64,000 nt of DNA from Clusia tigrina (GCA_920105625.2 OV050030.1:215000325-215064324), one strand, 5' to 3'. Shown: positions 12,501 through 27,210, counted from the stretch's first letter. The notes: generated from the letters alone by a model not told the origin. Made by a program: numbers and translations.

Positions 12501-13992
12501 TCGAGCCTCTTGTCAATTTAAGCTATCGCTCATAGCTATGCTACCCTTGAGTCCCAAATAAAACACTGATAAAACTTCAAATGGCCCTAACTTCTATACG
12601 ATTCGTCCTATTCCTAACAAAGTTTGCAGCAATAAAATGCTTGTGACAATAAAGTAGTAGAGCCTCTTGTCAATTTAAGGTATCGCTCATAGCTATGCTA
12701 CCCTTGAGTCCCAAATCAAAGACTGATAAAACGTTAAATGGTGCTAACTTCAATACGGTGCGATATATACCTATCAAAGTAAGCAACAATAAAATGAATG
12801 GAAGTTTTTACTGGAGCTTCATAAAACCTTGAAATTTAGTGACAATAAAGTACTCGAGCCTCTTGTCAATTTAAGCTATCGCTCATAGCTATGCTCACCT
12901 TGAGTCCCAAATCAAACTCTGATAAAACTTCAAATGGCCCTAACTTCTATACGATTCGTCCTATACCTAACAAAGTTTGCAACAATAAAATGCTTGTGAC
13001 AATAAAGTTCTCGAGCCTCTTGTCAATTTAAAGTATCGCTCATAGCTATGCTTGGGTCCCAAATCAAAGACTGATAAAACTTTAAATGGCCTTAACTTCT
13101 ATACGGTGCGATATATACCTATCAAAGTAAGCAACATTCAAAGGCTTGTAACTTTTTACTGGAGCGTCATAAAACCTTGAAATTTGGTGACAATAAAGTA
13201 CTCGAGCCTCTTATCAATTTAAGCTATAGCTCATAGCTATGCTACCCTTGAGTCGGAAATCAAACACTGCTAAAGCTTCAAGTGGCCCTAACTTCTATAC
13301 GGTGCGTCCCACACCTATAAAAGTTTGCAACAATCAAATGCTTGCAAGTTTTTACTGGAGCGTCATAAAACCTTGAAATTTGGTGACAATAAAGTACTCG
13401 AGACACTTGTCAGTTTAAGCTATCGCTCATAGCTATGCTACCCTTGAGTCCCAAATCAAACACTGATAAAACTTCAAATGGCCATAACTTTTATACGGTG
13501 CGTCCTATACCTATCAAAGTTTGCAACAATCAAATGCTTGTAACTTTTTATTGGAGCTTAATAAAATCTTGAAATTTTGTGACAATAAAGTAGTCGAGCC
13601 TCTTATCAATTTAAGCTATCGCTCATAGCTATGCTACCCTTAAGTAGCAAATCAAACACTGATAAAACTTCAAATGGCCCTAACTTCTATACGGTGCGTC
13701 CCATACATATCAAAGTTTGTAACAATCAAATGCTTGTAACTTTTTACTGGAGCGTCATAATAACTTGAAATTTTGTGACAATAATATACTCGAGCCTCTT
13801 GTCAATTTAAGCTATCACTCATAACTATGCTACCGTTGAGTCCCAAATCAACCACTGCTAAAACTTCAAATGGCCCTTACGGTGCGTCCTACACCTATCA
13901 AAATTTCCAACAATCAAATGCTTGTAACTTTTTACTGGAGCGTCATAAAACCTTGAAATTTGGTGACAATAAAGTACTCGAGCCTCTTATCA
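9302..13992 (+). repeat. 2842-bp offset higher-order repeat
   Basis: The segment 9302 to about 11150 recurs at 12144 to about 13992 with an exact 2842-bp offset, including the same mix of full, 157-bp and 188-bp monomers in the same order. The 188-bp monomer within it is duplicated once more, at 10985 and 11761 (776 bp, four monomers). A related arrangement recurs at 14995 and 17844 (2849-bp offset) with more differences. Confidence 0.85.
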
Positions 13993-16900
13993 ATTTAAGC
14001 TATCGCTCATAGCTATGCTACCCTTGAGTCCCAATTAAAACACCGATAAAACTTCAAATGGCCCTAACTTCTATACGGTGCGTCCTATATCTATCAAAGT
14101 TTGCAACAGTCAAATGCTTGTAACTTTTTACTGGAGCTTAATAAAATCTTGAAATTTTGTGACAATAAAGTACTCGAGCCTCTTATCAATTTAAGCTATC
14201 GCTCATAGCTATGCTACCCTTGAGTCCCAAATCAAACACTGATAAAGCTTCAAATGGCCCTAACTTCTATACGGTGCGTACTACACCTATCAAACTTTGC
14301 AACATTCAGAAGCTTGTAACTTTTAACGGAGCGTTATAAAAACTTGAAATTTGGTGACAATAAAGTACTCGAGCCTCGTATCAATTTAAGCTATCGCTCA
14401 TAGCCATGCAACCCTTGAGTCCCAAATCAAACACTGATAAAACTTCAAATGGCCCTAACTTCTATACGGTGCGTCCTATACCTATCAAAGTTTGCAAAAA
14501 TCCAATGCTTGTAACTTTTTACTGGAATTTAATAAAATCTTCAAATTTTGTGAGATTTAAGTACCCGAGCCGTTTGTCAATTTAAGTTATCTCTCATAGC
14601 TATGCTACCCTTGAGTCCCAAATCAAACACTGATAAAACTTCAAATGGCCCTAACTTCTATACGGTGCGTCCCACACCTATAAAAGTTTTGCAACAATCA
14701 AATGCTTGTAACTTTTTACTGGAGCTTAATAAAATTTTGAAATTTTGTGACAATAAAGTACTCGAGCCTCTTATCAATTTAAGCTATCGCTCATAGCTAT
14801 GCTACCCTTAAGTAGCAAATCAAACACTGATAAAACTTCAAATGGCCCTAACTTCTATACGGTGCATCCCATACCTATCAACGTTTGTAACAATCAAATG
14901 CTTGTAACTTTTTACTGGAGCGTCATAATAACTTGAAATTTTGTGACAATAATATACTCGAGCCTCTTGTCAATTTAAGCTATCACTCATAACTATGCTA
15001 CCGTTGAGTCCCAAATCAACCACTGCTAAAACTTCAAATGGCCCTTACGGTGCGTCCTACACCTATCAAAGTTTGCAACAATCAAATGCTTGTAACTTTT
15101 TACTGGAGCGTCATAAAACCTTGAAATTTGGTGACAATAACGTACTCGAGCCTCTTATCAATTCAAGCTATCGCTCATAGCTATGCTACCATTGAGTTTC
15201 AAATCAAACTCTGATAAAGCTTCAAATGGCCCTAACTCCTATACGGTGCATCCTATACCTATCAAAGTTTGCAACAATCAAATGCTTGTAACTTTTTCCT
15301 GGAGCATAATAAAATCTTGAAATTTTGAGACAATAAAGTACTGGAGCCTCTTATCAATTTAAGCTATCGCTCATGGCTATGCTACCATTGAGTCCCAAAT
15401 CAAACACTGATAAAACTTCAAATGGCCCTAACTTCTATACGGTGCGTCCTACACCTATCAAAGTTTGCAAGAATCAAATGCTTGTAACTTTTTACTGGAG
15501 CGTCATAAAACCTTGAAATTTGGTGACAATAAAGTACTCGAGCCTCTTATCAATTTAAGCTATCGCTCATAGCTATGCTACCATTGAGTTTCAAATCAAA
15601 CTCTGATAAAGCTTCAAATGGCCCTAACTTCTATACGGTGCATCCTATACCTATCAAAGTTTGCAACAATCAAATGCTTGTAACTTTTTATGGGAGCGTC
15701 ATAAAACCTTGAGATTTTGTGACAATAAAGTACTCGAGCCTCTTATCAATTTAAGCTATCGCTCATAGCTATGCTAACCTTGAGTCCCAAATCAAACACT
15801 GATAAAACTTCAAATGGCCCCAACTTCTATACGGTGCGTCCTACACCTATCAAAGTTTGCAAGAATCAAATGCTTGCAACTTTTTACTGGAGCGTCATAA
15901 AACCTTGAAATTTGGTGACAATAAAGTACTCGAGCCTCTTATCAATTTAAGCTATCGCTCATAGCTATGCTGCCCTTGAGTCCCAAATAAAACACCGATA
16001 AAACTTCAAATGGCCCTAACTTCTATACGGTGCGTCCTATATCTATCAAAGTTTGCAACAATCAAATGCTTGTAACTTTTTACTGGAGCTTAATAAAATC
16101 TTGAAATTTTGTGACAATAAAGTACTCGAGCCACTTATCAATTTAAGCTATCGCTCATAGCTATGCTACCCTTGAGTCCCAAATCAAACACTGATAAATC
16201 TTCAAATGGCCCTAACTTCTATACGGTGCGTACTACACCTATCAAACTTTGCAACATTCAGAAGCTTGTAACTTTTAACGGAGCGTTATAAAAACTTGAA
16301 ATTTGGTGACAATAAAGTACTCGAGCCTCTTATCAATTTAAGCTATCGCTCATAGCCATGCAACCCTTGAGTCCCAAATCAAACACTGATAAAACTTCAA
16401 ATGGCTCTAACTTCTATACGGTGCGTCCTATACCTATCAAAGTTTGCAAAAATCCAATGCTTGTAACTTTTTACTGGAATTTAATAAAATCTTCAAATTT
16501 TGTGAGATTCAAGTACCCGAGCCGTTTGTCAATTTAAGTTATCTCTCATAGCTATGCTACCCTTGAGTCCCAAATCAAACACTGATAAAACTTCAAATGG
16601 CCCTAACTTCTATACGGTGCGTCCCACACCTATAAAAGTTTTGCAACAATCAAATAAATGGAAGTTTTTACTGGAGCGTCATAAAACCTTGAAATTTAGT
16701 GACAATAAAGTACTCGAGCCTCTTGTCAATTTAAGCTATCGCTCATAGCTATGCTACCCTTGAGTCCCAAATCAAACACTGATAAAACTTGAAATGGCCC
16801 TAACTTCTATACGATTCGTCCTATACCTAACAAAGTTTGCAACAATAAAATGCTTGTGACAATAAAGTAGTCGAGCCTCTTGTCAATTTAAGGTATCGCT

Positions 16901-19900
16901 AATAGCTATGCTACCCTTGAGTCCCAAATCAAAGACTGATAAAACTTTAAATGGCGCTAACTTCTATACGGTGCGATATATACCTATCAATGTAAGCAAC
17001 AATAAAATGAATGGAAGTTTTTACTGGAGCGTCATAAAACCTTGAAATTTAGTGACTATAAAGTACTCGAGCCTCTTGTCAATTTAAGCTATCGCTCATA
17101 GCTATGCTAACCTTGAGTCCCAAATCAAACACTGATAAAACTTCAAATGGCCCTAACTTCTATACGATTCGTCCTATACCTAACAAAGTTTGCAACAATA
17201 AAATGCTTGTGACAATAAAGTACTCGTGCCTCTTGTCAATTTAAGGTATCGCTCATAGCTATGCTTGAGTCCCAAATCAAAGACTGATAAAACTTTAAAT
17301 GGCGCTAACTTCTTTACGGTGCGATATATACCTATCAAAGTAAGCAACATTCAAATGCTTGTAACTTTTTACTGGAGCGTCATAAAACCTTGAAATTTGG
17401 TGACAATAAAGTACTCGAGCCTCTTATCAATTTAAGCTATAGCTCATAGCTATGCTACCCTTGAGTCGGAAATCAAACACTGCTAATGCTTCAAGTGGCC
17501 CTAACTTCTATACGGTGCGTCCCACACCTATAAAAGTTTGCAACAATCAAATGCTTGCAAGTTTTTACTGGAGCTTAATAAAATCTTGAAATTTTGTGAC
17601 AATAAAGTACTCGAGCCTCTTATCAATTTAAGCTATCGCTCATAGCTATGCTACCCTTAAGTAGCAAATCAAACACTGATAAAACTTCAAATGGCCCTAA
17701 CTTCTATACGGTGCGTCCCATACCTATCAAAGTTTGTAACAATCAAATGCTTGTAACTTTTTACTGGAGCGTCATAATAACTTGAAATTTTGTGACAATA
17801 ATATACTCGAGCCTCTTGTCAATTTAAGCTATCACTCATAACTATGCTACCGTTGAGTCCCAAATCAACCACTGCTAAAACTTCAAATTGCCCTTACGGT
17901 GCGTCCTACACCTATCAAAGTTTGCAACAATCAAATGCTTGTAACTTTTTACTGGAGCGTCATAAAACCTTGAAATTTGGTGACAATAACGTACTCGAGC
18001 CTCTTATCAATTCAAGCTATCGCTCATAGTTATGCTACCATTGAGTTTCAAATCAAACTCTGATAAAGCTTCAAATGGCCCTAACTTCTATACGGTGCAT
18101 CCTATACCTATCAAAGTTTGCAACAATCAAATGCTTGTAACTTTTTCCTGGAGCATAATAAAATCTTGAAATTTTGTGACAATAAAGTACTGGAGCCTCT
18201 TATCAATTTAAGCTATCGCTCATGGTTATGCTACCATTGAGTCCCAAATCAAACACTGATAAAACTTCAAATGGCCCTAACTTCTATACGGTGCGTCCTA
18301 CACCTATCAAAGTTTGCAAGGATCAAATGCTTGTAACTTTTTACTGGAGCGTCATAAAACCTTGAAATTTGGTGACAATAAAGTACTCGAGCCTCTTATC
18401 AATTTAAGCTATCGCTCATAGCTATGCTACCCTTGAGTCCCAAATAAAACACCGATAAAACTTCAAATGGCCCTAACTTCTATACGGTGCGTCCTATATC
18501 TATCAAAGTTTGCAACAATCAAATGCTTGTAACTTTTTACTGGAGCTTAATAAAATCTTGAAATTTTGTGACAATAAAGTACTCGAGCCTCTTATCAATT
18601 TAAGCTATCGCTCATAGCTATGCTACCCTTGAGTCCCAAATCAAACAATGATAAAACTTCAAATGGCCCTAACTTCTATACGGTGCGTACTACCCTATCA
18701 AACTTTGCAACATTCAGAAGCTTGTAACTTTTTACTGGAGCGTCATAAAACCTTGAAATTTGGTGACAATAAAGTACTCGAGCCTCTTATCAATTTAAGC
18801 TATCGCTCATAGCCATGCAACCCTTGAGTCCCAAATCAAACACTGATAAAACTTCAAATGTCCCTAACTTCTATACGGTGCATCCTATACCTATCAAAGT
18901 TTGCATCAATCCAATGCTTGTAACTTTTTACTGGAATTTAATAAAATCTTGAAATTTTGTGAGATTGAAGTACCCGAGCCGCTTGTCAATTTAAGTTATC
19001 TCTCATAGCTATGCTACCCTTGAGTCCCAAATCAAACACTGATAAAACTTCAAATGGCCCTAACTTCTATACGGTGCGTCCCACAACTATAAAAGTTTTG
19101 CAACAATCAAATGAATGTAAGTTTTTACTGGAGCGTCATAAAACCTTGAAATTTTGTGACAATAAAGTACTCGAGCCTCTTGTCAATTTAAGCTATCGCT
19201 CATAGCTATGCTACCCTTGAGTCCCAAATCAAACACTGATAAAACTTCAAATGACCCTAACTTCTATACGATTCGTCCTATACCTAAGTTTGCACCAATA
19301 AAATGCTTGTGACAATAAAGTAGTGGAGCCTCTTGTCAATTTAAGGTATCGCTCATAGCTATGCTACCCTTGAGTCCCAAATCAAAGACTGATAAAACTT
19401 TAAATGGCGCTAACTTCTATACGGTGCGATATATACCTATCAAAGTAAGCAAAATTCAAATGCTTGTAACTTTTTACTGGAGCGTCATAAAATCTTGAAA
19501 TTTTGTGACATTAAAGTACTCGAGCCTCTTATCAATTTAAGCTATACCTCATAGCTATGCTACCCTTGAGTCGGAAATCAAACACTGCTAAAGCTTCAAG
19601 TGGCCCTAACTTCTATACGGTGCGTCCCACGCCTATAAAAGTTTGCAACAATCAAATGCTTGCAAGTTTTTACTGGAGCGTCATAAAACGTTGAAATTTT
19701 GTGACAATAAAGTACTCGAGCCTCTTGTCAATTTAAGCTATCGCTCATAGCTATGCTACCCTTGAGTCCCAAATCAAACACTGATAAAACTTCAAATGGC
19801 CCTAACTTCTATACGGTGCATCCTACACCTATCAAAGTTTGCAAGAATCAAATGCTTGTAACTTTTTACTGGAGCGTCATAAAACCTTGAAATTTGGTGA

Positions 19901-22900
19901 CAATAAAGTACTCGAGCCTCTTATCAATTTAAGCTATCGCTCATAGCTATGCTACCCTTGAGTCCCAAATCAAACACTGATAAAACTTCAAATGGCCCTA
20001 ACTTCTATACGGTGCGTCCTATATCTATCAAAGTTTGCAACAATCAAATGCTTGCAACTTTTTACTGGAGCTTAATAAAATCTTGAAATTTTGTGACAAT
20101 AAAGTACTCGAGCCTTTATCAATTTAAGCTATCGCTCATAGCTATGCTACCCTTGAGTCCCAAATCAAACACTGATAAAACTTCAAATGGCCCTAACTTT
20201 TATACGGTGCGTCCTATACCTAGCAAAGTTTGCAACAATCCAATGCTTGTAACTTTTTACTGGAATTTAATAAAATCTTGAAATTTTGTGAGATTGAAAT
20301 ACCCGCGCCGCTTGTCAGTTTAAGTTAACTCTCATAGATATGCTACCCTTGAGTCCCAAATCAAACACTGACAAAACTTCAAATGGCTCTTACTTCTATA
20401 CGGTGCGTCCCACACCTATAAAAGTTTTGCAACAATCAAATGAATGGAAGTTTTTACTGGAGCGTCATAAAACCTTGAAATTTAGTGACAATAAAGTACT
20501 CGAGCCTCTTGTCAATTTAAGCTATCGCTCATAGCTATGCTACCCTTGAGTCCCAAATCAAACACTGATAAAACTTCAAATGGCCCTAACTTCTATACGA
20601 TTCGTCCTATACCTAACAAAGTTTGCAACAATAAAATGCTTGTGACAATAAAGTAGTCGAGCCTCTTTTCAATTTAAGGTGTCGCTCATAGCTATGCTAC
20701 CCTTGAGTCCCAAATCAAAGACTGATAAAACTTTAAATGGCGCTAACTTCTATACGGTGCGATATATACCTATCAAAGTAAGCAACATTCAAATGCTGAA
20801 ATCCTGAAATTTTGTGACATTAAAGTACTCGAGCCTCTTATCAATTTAAGCTATACCTCATAGCTATGCTACCCTTGAGTCGCAAATGAAACACTGATAA
20901 AACTTCAAATGGCCCTAACTTCTATACGGTGAGTCCTATATCTATCAAAGTTTGCAACAATCAAATGCTTGTAACTTTTTACTGGAGCGTCATAAAACCT
21001 TGAAATTTGGTGACAATAAATTACTCGAGCCTCTTATCAATTTAAGCTATCGCTCATAGCCATGCAACCTTTGAGTCCCAAATCACACACTAATAAAACT
21101 TCAAATGGCCCTAACTTCTATACGGTGCGTCCTATACCTATCAAAGTTTGCAACAATCAAATGCTTGTAACTTTTTACTGGAATTTAATAAAATCTTGAA
21201 ATTTTGTGAGATTGAAGTACTCGAGCCGCTTGTCAATTTAAGTTATCTCTCATAGCTATGCTACCCTTGAGTCCCAAATCACACACTGATAAAACTTCAA
21301 ATGGCCTTAACTTCTATACCGTGCGTCCCACACCAATAAAAGTTTTGCAACAATCAAATGCTTTTAAGTTTTTACTGGAGCGTCATAAAACCTAGAAATT
21401 TTGTGATAATAAAGTACTCGAGCCTCTTATCAATTTAAGCTATCGCTCATAGCTACGCTACCCTTGAGTCCCAAATCAAACACTGATAAAACTTCAAATG
21501 GCCCTAACTTCTATAAGATTCGTCCTATACCTAACAAAGTTTGCAACAATAAAATGCTTGTGACAATAAAGTAGTCGAGCCTCTTGTCAATTTAAGGTAT
21601 CGCTCATAGCTATGCTACCCTTGAGTCCCAAATCAAAGACTGATAAAACTTCAAATGGCCCTAACTTCTATACGGTGCGATATATACCTATCAAAGTAAG
21701 CAACATTCAATTGCTTGTAACTTTTTACTGGAGCGTCATAAAATCTTGAAATTTTGTGACATTAAAGTACTCGAGCCTCTTATCAATTTAAGCTTTAGCT
21801 CATAGCTATGCTACCCTTGATTTGGAAATCAAACACTGCTAGAACTTCAAGTGGCCCTAACTTCTATACGGTGTGTCCTACACCTATCAAACTTTGCAAC
21901 ATTCAGATGCTTGTAACTTTTTACTGGAGCGTCATAAGACCTTGAAATTTGGTGACAATAAAGTACTCGAGCCAATTATCAATTTAAGCTATCGCTCATA
22001 GCTATGCTACCCTTGAGTCCCAAATCAAACACTGATGAAACTTCAAATGGCCCTAACTTCTGTACGGTGCGTCCTATATCTATCAAAGTTTGCAACCATC
22101 AAATGCTTGTAACTTTTTACTGGAGCGTCATAAGACCTTGAAATTTGGTGACAATAAAGTACTCGAGCCTCTTGTCAATTGAAGCTACTTCTCATACCTA
22201 TGCTACCCTTGAGTCCCAAATCAACCACTGCTAAAACTTCAAATGGCCCTTACCAATCAAAGTTTGCAACAATCAAATGCTTGTAACTTTTTACTGGAGC
22301 GTCATAAAATCTTGAAATTTTGTGACAATAAAGTACTCGAGCCTCTTATCAATTTATGCTATCGCTCATAGCTATGCTACCCTTGAGTCCCAAATCAAAC
22401 ACTGATAAAACTTAAAATGGCCTCACTTCTATACGATGCGTCCTATACCTATCAAAGTTTTCAACAATCAAATGCTTGTAACTTTTTATTGGAGCGTAAT
22501 AAAGTCTTGAAATTTTGTGACAATAAAGTTGTCGAGACTCTTGTCAATTTAAGGTATCGCTCATAGTTATACTAGCCTTGAGTCCCAAATCAACGACTGA
22601 TAAAACTTCAAATGGCCCTAACTTCTATACGATTCGTCCTATACCTATCAAAGTTTGCAACAATCAAATGCTTGTAACTTTTTACTGGAGCTTAATAAAA
22701 TCTTGAAATTTTGTGACAATGAAGTTCTCGAGCCTCTTGTCAATTTAAGTTATCTCTCATAGCTATGCTTCCCTTGAGTCCTAAATCAAACACTGATAAA
22801 ACTTCAAATGGCCATAACTGCTATACGATTCGTCCTACACCTATCAAAGTTTGCAAGAATCAAATGCTTGTAACTTTTTACTGGAGCGTCATAAAACCTT

Positions 22901-25900
22901 GAAATTTGGTGACAATAAAGTACTCGAGCCTCTTAAAAATTCAAGCTATCACTCATAGCTATGCTACCAAATCAAACACGTATAAAACTTCGACTGGCCC
23001 TAATTTCTATACGGTGCGTCCCACACCTATCAAGGTTTGCAACAATCAATTGCTTGCAACTTTTTACGGGAGCGTCATAAAACCTTGAAATTTTGTGACA
23101 ATAAAGTACTCGAGCCTCTTATCAATTTAAGCTATCGCTCATAGCTATGCTACCCTTGAGTCCTAAATCAAACACTGATAAAACTTCAAATGGCCATAAC
23201 TGCTATACGATTCGTCCTATACCTATCAAAGTTTGCAACAATCAAATGCTTGTAACTTTTTACTGGAGCTTAATAAAATCTTGAAATTTTGTGACAATGA
23301 AGTTCTCGAGCCTCTTGTCAATTTAAGTTATCTCTCATAGCTATGCTTCCCTTGAGTCCCAAATCAAACACTGGTAAAACTTCAAATGGCCCTAACTTCT
23401 ATACGGTGCGTCCTACACCTATCAAATTTTGCAACATTTAGAAGCTTGTAACTTTTTAGTGGAGCGTCATAAAACCTTGAAATTTGGTGACAGTAAATTA
23501 CTCGAGCCTCTTATCAATTTAAGCTATCGCTCATAGCCTTGCAACCTTTGAGTCCCAAATCACACGTTGATAAAACTTCAAATGGCCCTAACTTCTATAC
23601 GGTGCGTCCTATACCTATCAAAGTTTGCAACAATCAAATGCTTGTAACTTTTAACTGGAATTTAATAAAATCTTGAAATTTTGTGAGATTGAAGTACTTG
23701 AGCCGCTTGTCAATTTAAGTTATCTCTCATAGCTATGCTACCCTTGAGTCCCAAATCACACACTGATAAAACTTCAAATGGCCTTAACTTCTATACCGTG
23801 CGTCCCACACCAATAAAAGTTTTGCAACAATCAAATGCTTGGAAATTTTTACTGGAGCGTCATAAAACCTAGAAATTTTGTGACAATAAAGTACTCGAGC
23901 CTCTTATCAATTTAAGTTATCGTTCATAGCTACGCTACCCTTGAGTCCCAAATCGAACACTGATAAAAATTCAAACGGCCCTAACTTATATAAGATTCGT
24001 CCTATACCTAACAAAGTTTGCAACAATAAAATGCTTGTGACAATAAAGTAGTCGAGCCTCTTGTCAATTTAAGGTATCGCTCATAGCTATGCTACCCTTG
24101 AGTCCCAAATCAAACACTGATAAAACTTCAAATGGCCCTAACTTCTATACGGTGCGTCCTATACCTATCAAAGTTTGCAACAATCAAATGCTTGTAACTT
24201 TTTACTGGAGCGTCATAAAATCTTGAAATTTTGTGACAATAAAGTACTCGAGCTTCTTATCAATTTAAGCTATCGCTCATAGCTATGCTACCCTTGAGTC
24301 CCAAATCAAACACTGATAAAACTTAAAATGGCCTCACTTCTATACGATGCGTCCTATACCTATCAAAGTTTTCAACAATCAAATGCTTGTAACTTTTTAT
24401 TGGAACGTAATAAAGTCTTGAAATTTTGTGACAATAAAGTAGTCGAGCCTTTTGTCAATTTAAGGTATCGCTCATAGTTATGCTAGCCTTGAGTCCCAAA
24501 TCAAAGACTGATAAAACTTCAAATGGCCCTAACTTCTATACGGTGCGATCTATACCTATCAAAGTATGCAACATTCAAATGCTTGTAACTTTTTATTGGA
24601 GCTTATTAAAATCTTGAAATTTTGTGACAATAAAGTACTCGAGCCTCTTATCAATTTAAGCTATCACTCATAGCTATGCTACCCTTGAGTCCCAAATCAA
24701 ACACTGATAAAATTTCAAATGGCCCTAACTTCTATACGGTGCGATCTATACCTATCAAAGTTTGCAACATTCAAATGCTTGTAACTTTTTAGTGGAGCTT
24801 AAAAAAATCTTGAAATTTTGTGACAATAAAGTACTCGAGCCTCTTATCAATTTAAGCTATCGCTCATAGCTATGCTACCCTTGAGTCCCAAATCAAACAG
24901 TGATAAAACTTCAAATGGCCCTAACTTCTATACGGTGCGTCCCACACCTATAAAAGTTTGCAACAATCAAATGCTTGCCAGTTTTTACTGGATCGTCATA
25001 AAACCTTGAAATTTTGTGACAATAAAGTACTCGAGCCTCTTGTCAATTTAAGCTATCACTCATAACTATGCTACCCTTAGTCCCAAATCAACCACTGCTA
25101 AAACTTCAAATGGCCCTTACGATGCGTCCAATACCTATCAAAGTTTGCAACAATCAAATGCTTGTAACTTTTAACTGGAGCGTCATAATAACTTGAAATT
25201 TTGTGACAATAAAGTACTCGAGCCTCTTGTCAATTTAAGCTATCACTCATAACTATGCTTCCCTTGAGTCCCAAATCAACCACTGCTAAGACTTCATATG
25301 ACCCTTACGGTGCGTCCTATACCTGTCAAAGTTTGCAACAATCAAATGCTTGGAACTTTTTGCTGGAGCGTCATAAAATCTTCAAATGTTGTGACAATAA
25401 AGTACTCGAGCCTCTTATCAATTTAAGCTATCGCTCATAGCTATGCTACCCTTGAGTCCCAAATCAAACACGGACAAAACTTAAAATGGCCTCACTTCTA
25501 TACGATGCCTCCTATACCTATCAAAGTTTTCAACAATCAAATGCTTGAGACTTTTTATTGGAGCGTAATAAAGTCTTGAAATTTTGTGACAATAAAGTAG
25601 TCGAGCCTCTTGTCAATTTAAGGTATCGCTCATAGCTATGCTAGCCTTGAGTCCCAAATCAAAACATGATAAAACTTAAAATGGCCCTAACTTCTATACG
25701 GTGCGATCTATACCTATCAAAGTATGCAACATTCAAATGCATGCAACTTTTTACTGGAGCTCAATAAAATCTTGAAATTTTGTGAGAATAAAGTACTCGA
25801 GCCTCTTATCAATTTAAGCTATCGCTCATAGCTATGCTACCCTTGAGTCCCAAATCAAACACTGATAAAACTTCAAATGGCCCTAGCTTCTATACGGTGC

Positions 25901-26733
25901 GATATATACCTATCAAAGTTTGCAACAATCAAATGTTTGTAACTTTTTACTGGAGCTTAAAAAAATTTTGAAATTTTGTGACAATAAAGTACTCGAGCCT
26001 CTTGTCAATTTAAGCTATCTCTCATAGCTATGCTACCCTTGAGTCCCAAATCAAACACTGATAAAACTTCAAATCGCTCTAACTTCTATACGGTGCGTCC
26101 GACACCTATAAAAGTTTGCAACAATCAAATGCTTGCAAGTTTTTACTGGAACGTCATAAAACCTTGAAATTTTGTGACAATAAAGGACTCGAGCCTCTTG
26201 TCAATCTAAGCTATCGCTCATAGCTATGCCAGCCTCGAGTCCCAAATCAAACACGGATAAAACTTCAAATGGGCCTAACTTCTAGACGGTGCGGCCTATA
26301 CCTATCAAAGTTTGCAACAATCAAATGCTTGTAACTTTTTACTGGAGCGTCATAAAACCTTGAAATTTGGTGACAATAAAGTACTCGAGCCTATTATCAA
26401 TTCAAGTTATCGCTCATAGCTATGCTACCCTTGAGTCCCAAATCAAACACTGGTAAAACTTCAAATGGCCATAACTTCTTTACGGTGCGTCCTATACCTA
26501 TCAAAGTTTTCAACAATCAAATGCTTGTAACTTTTTAATGGAGCGTAATAAAGTCTTGAAATTTTGTGACAAGAAAGTAGTCGAGCCTCTTGTCAATTTA
26601 AGGTATCGCTCATAGCTATGCTAGCCTTGAGTCCCAAATCAAAGACCGATAAAACTTCAAATGGCCCTAACTTCTATACGGTGCGATCTATACCTATCAA
26701 AGTATGCAACATTCAAATGCTTGTTACTTTTTA

Positions 26734-26737
26734 CTGG
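26734..26737. repeat. Target-site duplication (left), CTGG
   Basis: CTGG directly precedes the LTR at 26738 and recurs directly after the other LTR at 37633-37636. The uninterrupted satellite reads TTTTTACTGGAGC, with CTGG only once. A 4-bp duplication is usual for Ty3/gypsy integrases. Confidence 0.92.
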
Positions 26738-27210
26738 TGTTGGGGATCTCGTGTCCTTGCTTGACTGGGGACGTCCTGTCACAGTCCTTTCGGGCGCGTG
26801 GCTGAAAAATCAAGAACCCTAACGTAGAAATTAAACACTGTGACTTCTTAGTTTCAAAACACAAGAGACCTTTATTCTTAAAAATACTAGTTCTTATATA
26901 CTATTTACCAATAAACATTTCAGTCTACGTCTTGACTTTTCTGGTGTTCCAGTTACGCAATTGTTATTTGGTGTCAGTAGCTCAAGCCCACTGACCTACT
27001 TCAGTAAAAGTGCATTCGGTGCATTCTAAATGCCCCTCGTCAGCTTGACTGCGGAACTGTGACACCCTAAAAGTTTACATCATAATTAATGCTTAAATAC
27101 TACTATTTACAATATTTGCACCCTAAAAATATGTGCTCTCTTAATAAATTTAATAGGAGCCGTTGCTGTGAGTCAACTACGCGTAGGTAGCTTGATTCTA
27201 ACTCACAACA
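26738..27210 (-). repeat. 3' LTR, 473 bp
   Basis: Begins TGTTGGGG and ends CTCACAACA on the + strand, giving the TGTTG...CAACA inverted termini. It matches the LTR at 37165-37632 apart from about eight substitutions and a 5-bp length difference (GACGTCCTGTCACAG here, GACGTCACAG there). On the - strand a TATATAAG box lies at 26893-26900, followed closely by AATAAA at 26871-26876, the likely poly(A) signal for this copy. Confidence 0.95.

Larger units (their letters stand above)
5241..26733 (+). repeat. Satellite array, middle block (about 196-bp monomers)
   Basis: Continuous head-to-tail copies of one monomer. A typical copy contains the landmarks TACTCGAGCCTCTT, AGCTATCGCTCATAGCTATG, TTGAGTCCCAAATCAAACAC, CTTCTATACGGTGCGTCC, AGTTTGCAACAATCAAATGC and TTGAAATTTTGTGACAATAA. 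Three length classes occur: about 196 bp; about 188 bp, lacking 8 bp before TACGGTGCG; and about 157 bp, lacking about 39 bp between TGCTTGT and GACAATAAAG. All copies share the same orientation. There is no gene here: short open frames recur once per variant monomer only because the repeat recurs. The first 18 kb carries its own variants, such as CGATTCGTCC with CTAACAAAG. From about 24 kb onward the monomer types match those right of the gypsy insertion. Confidence 0.97.

Noticed and set aside
5241..26737. CRISPR-like array
   Set aside because: Repeats are about 196 bp, contiguous and without unique spacers. This is a tandem eukaryotic satellite.
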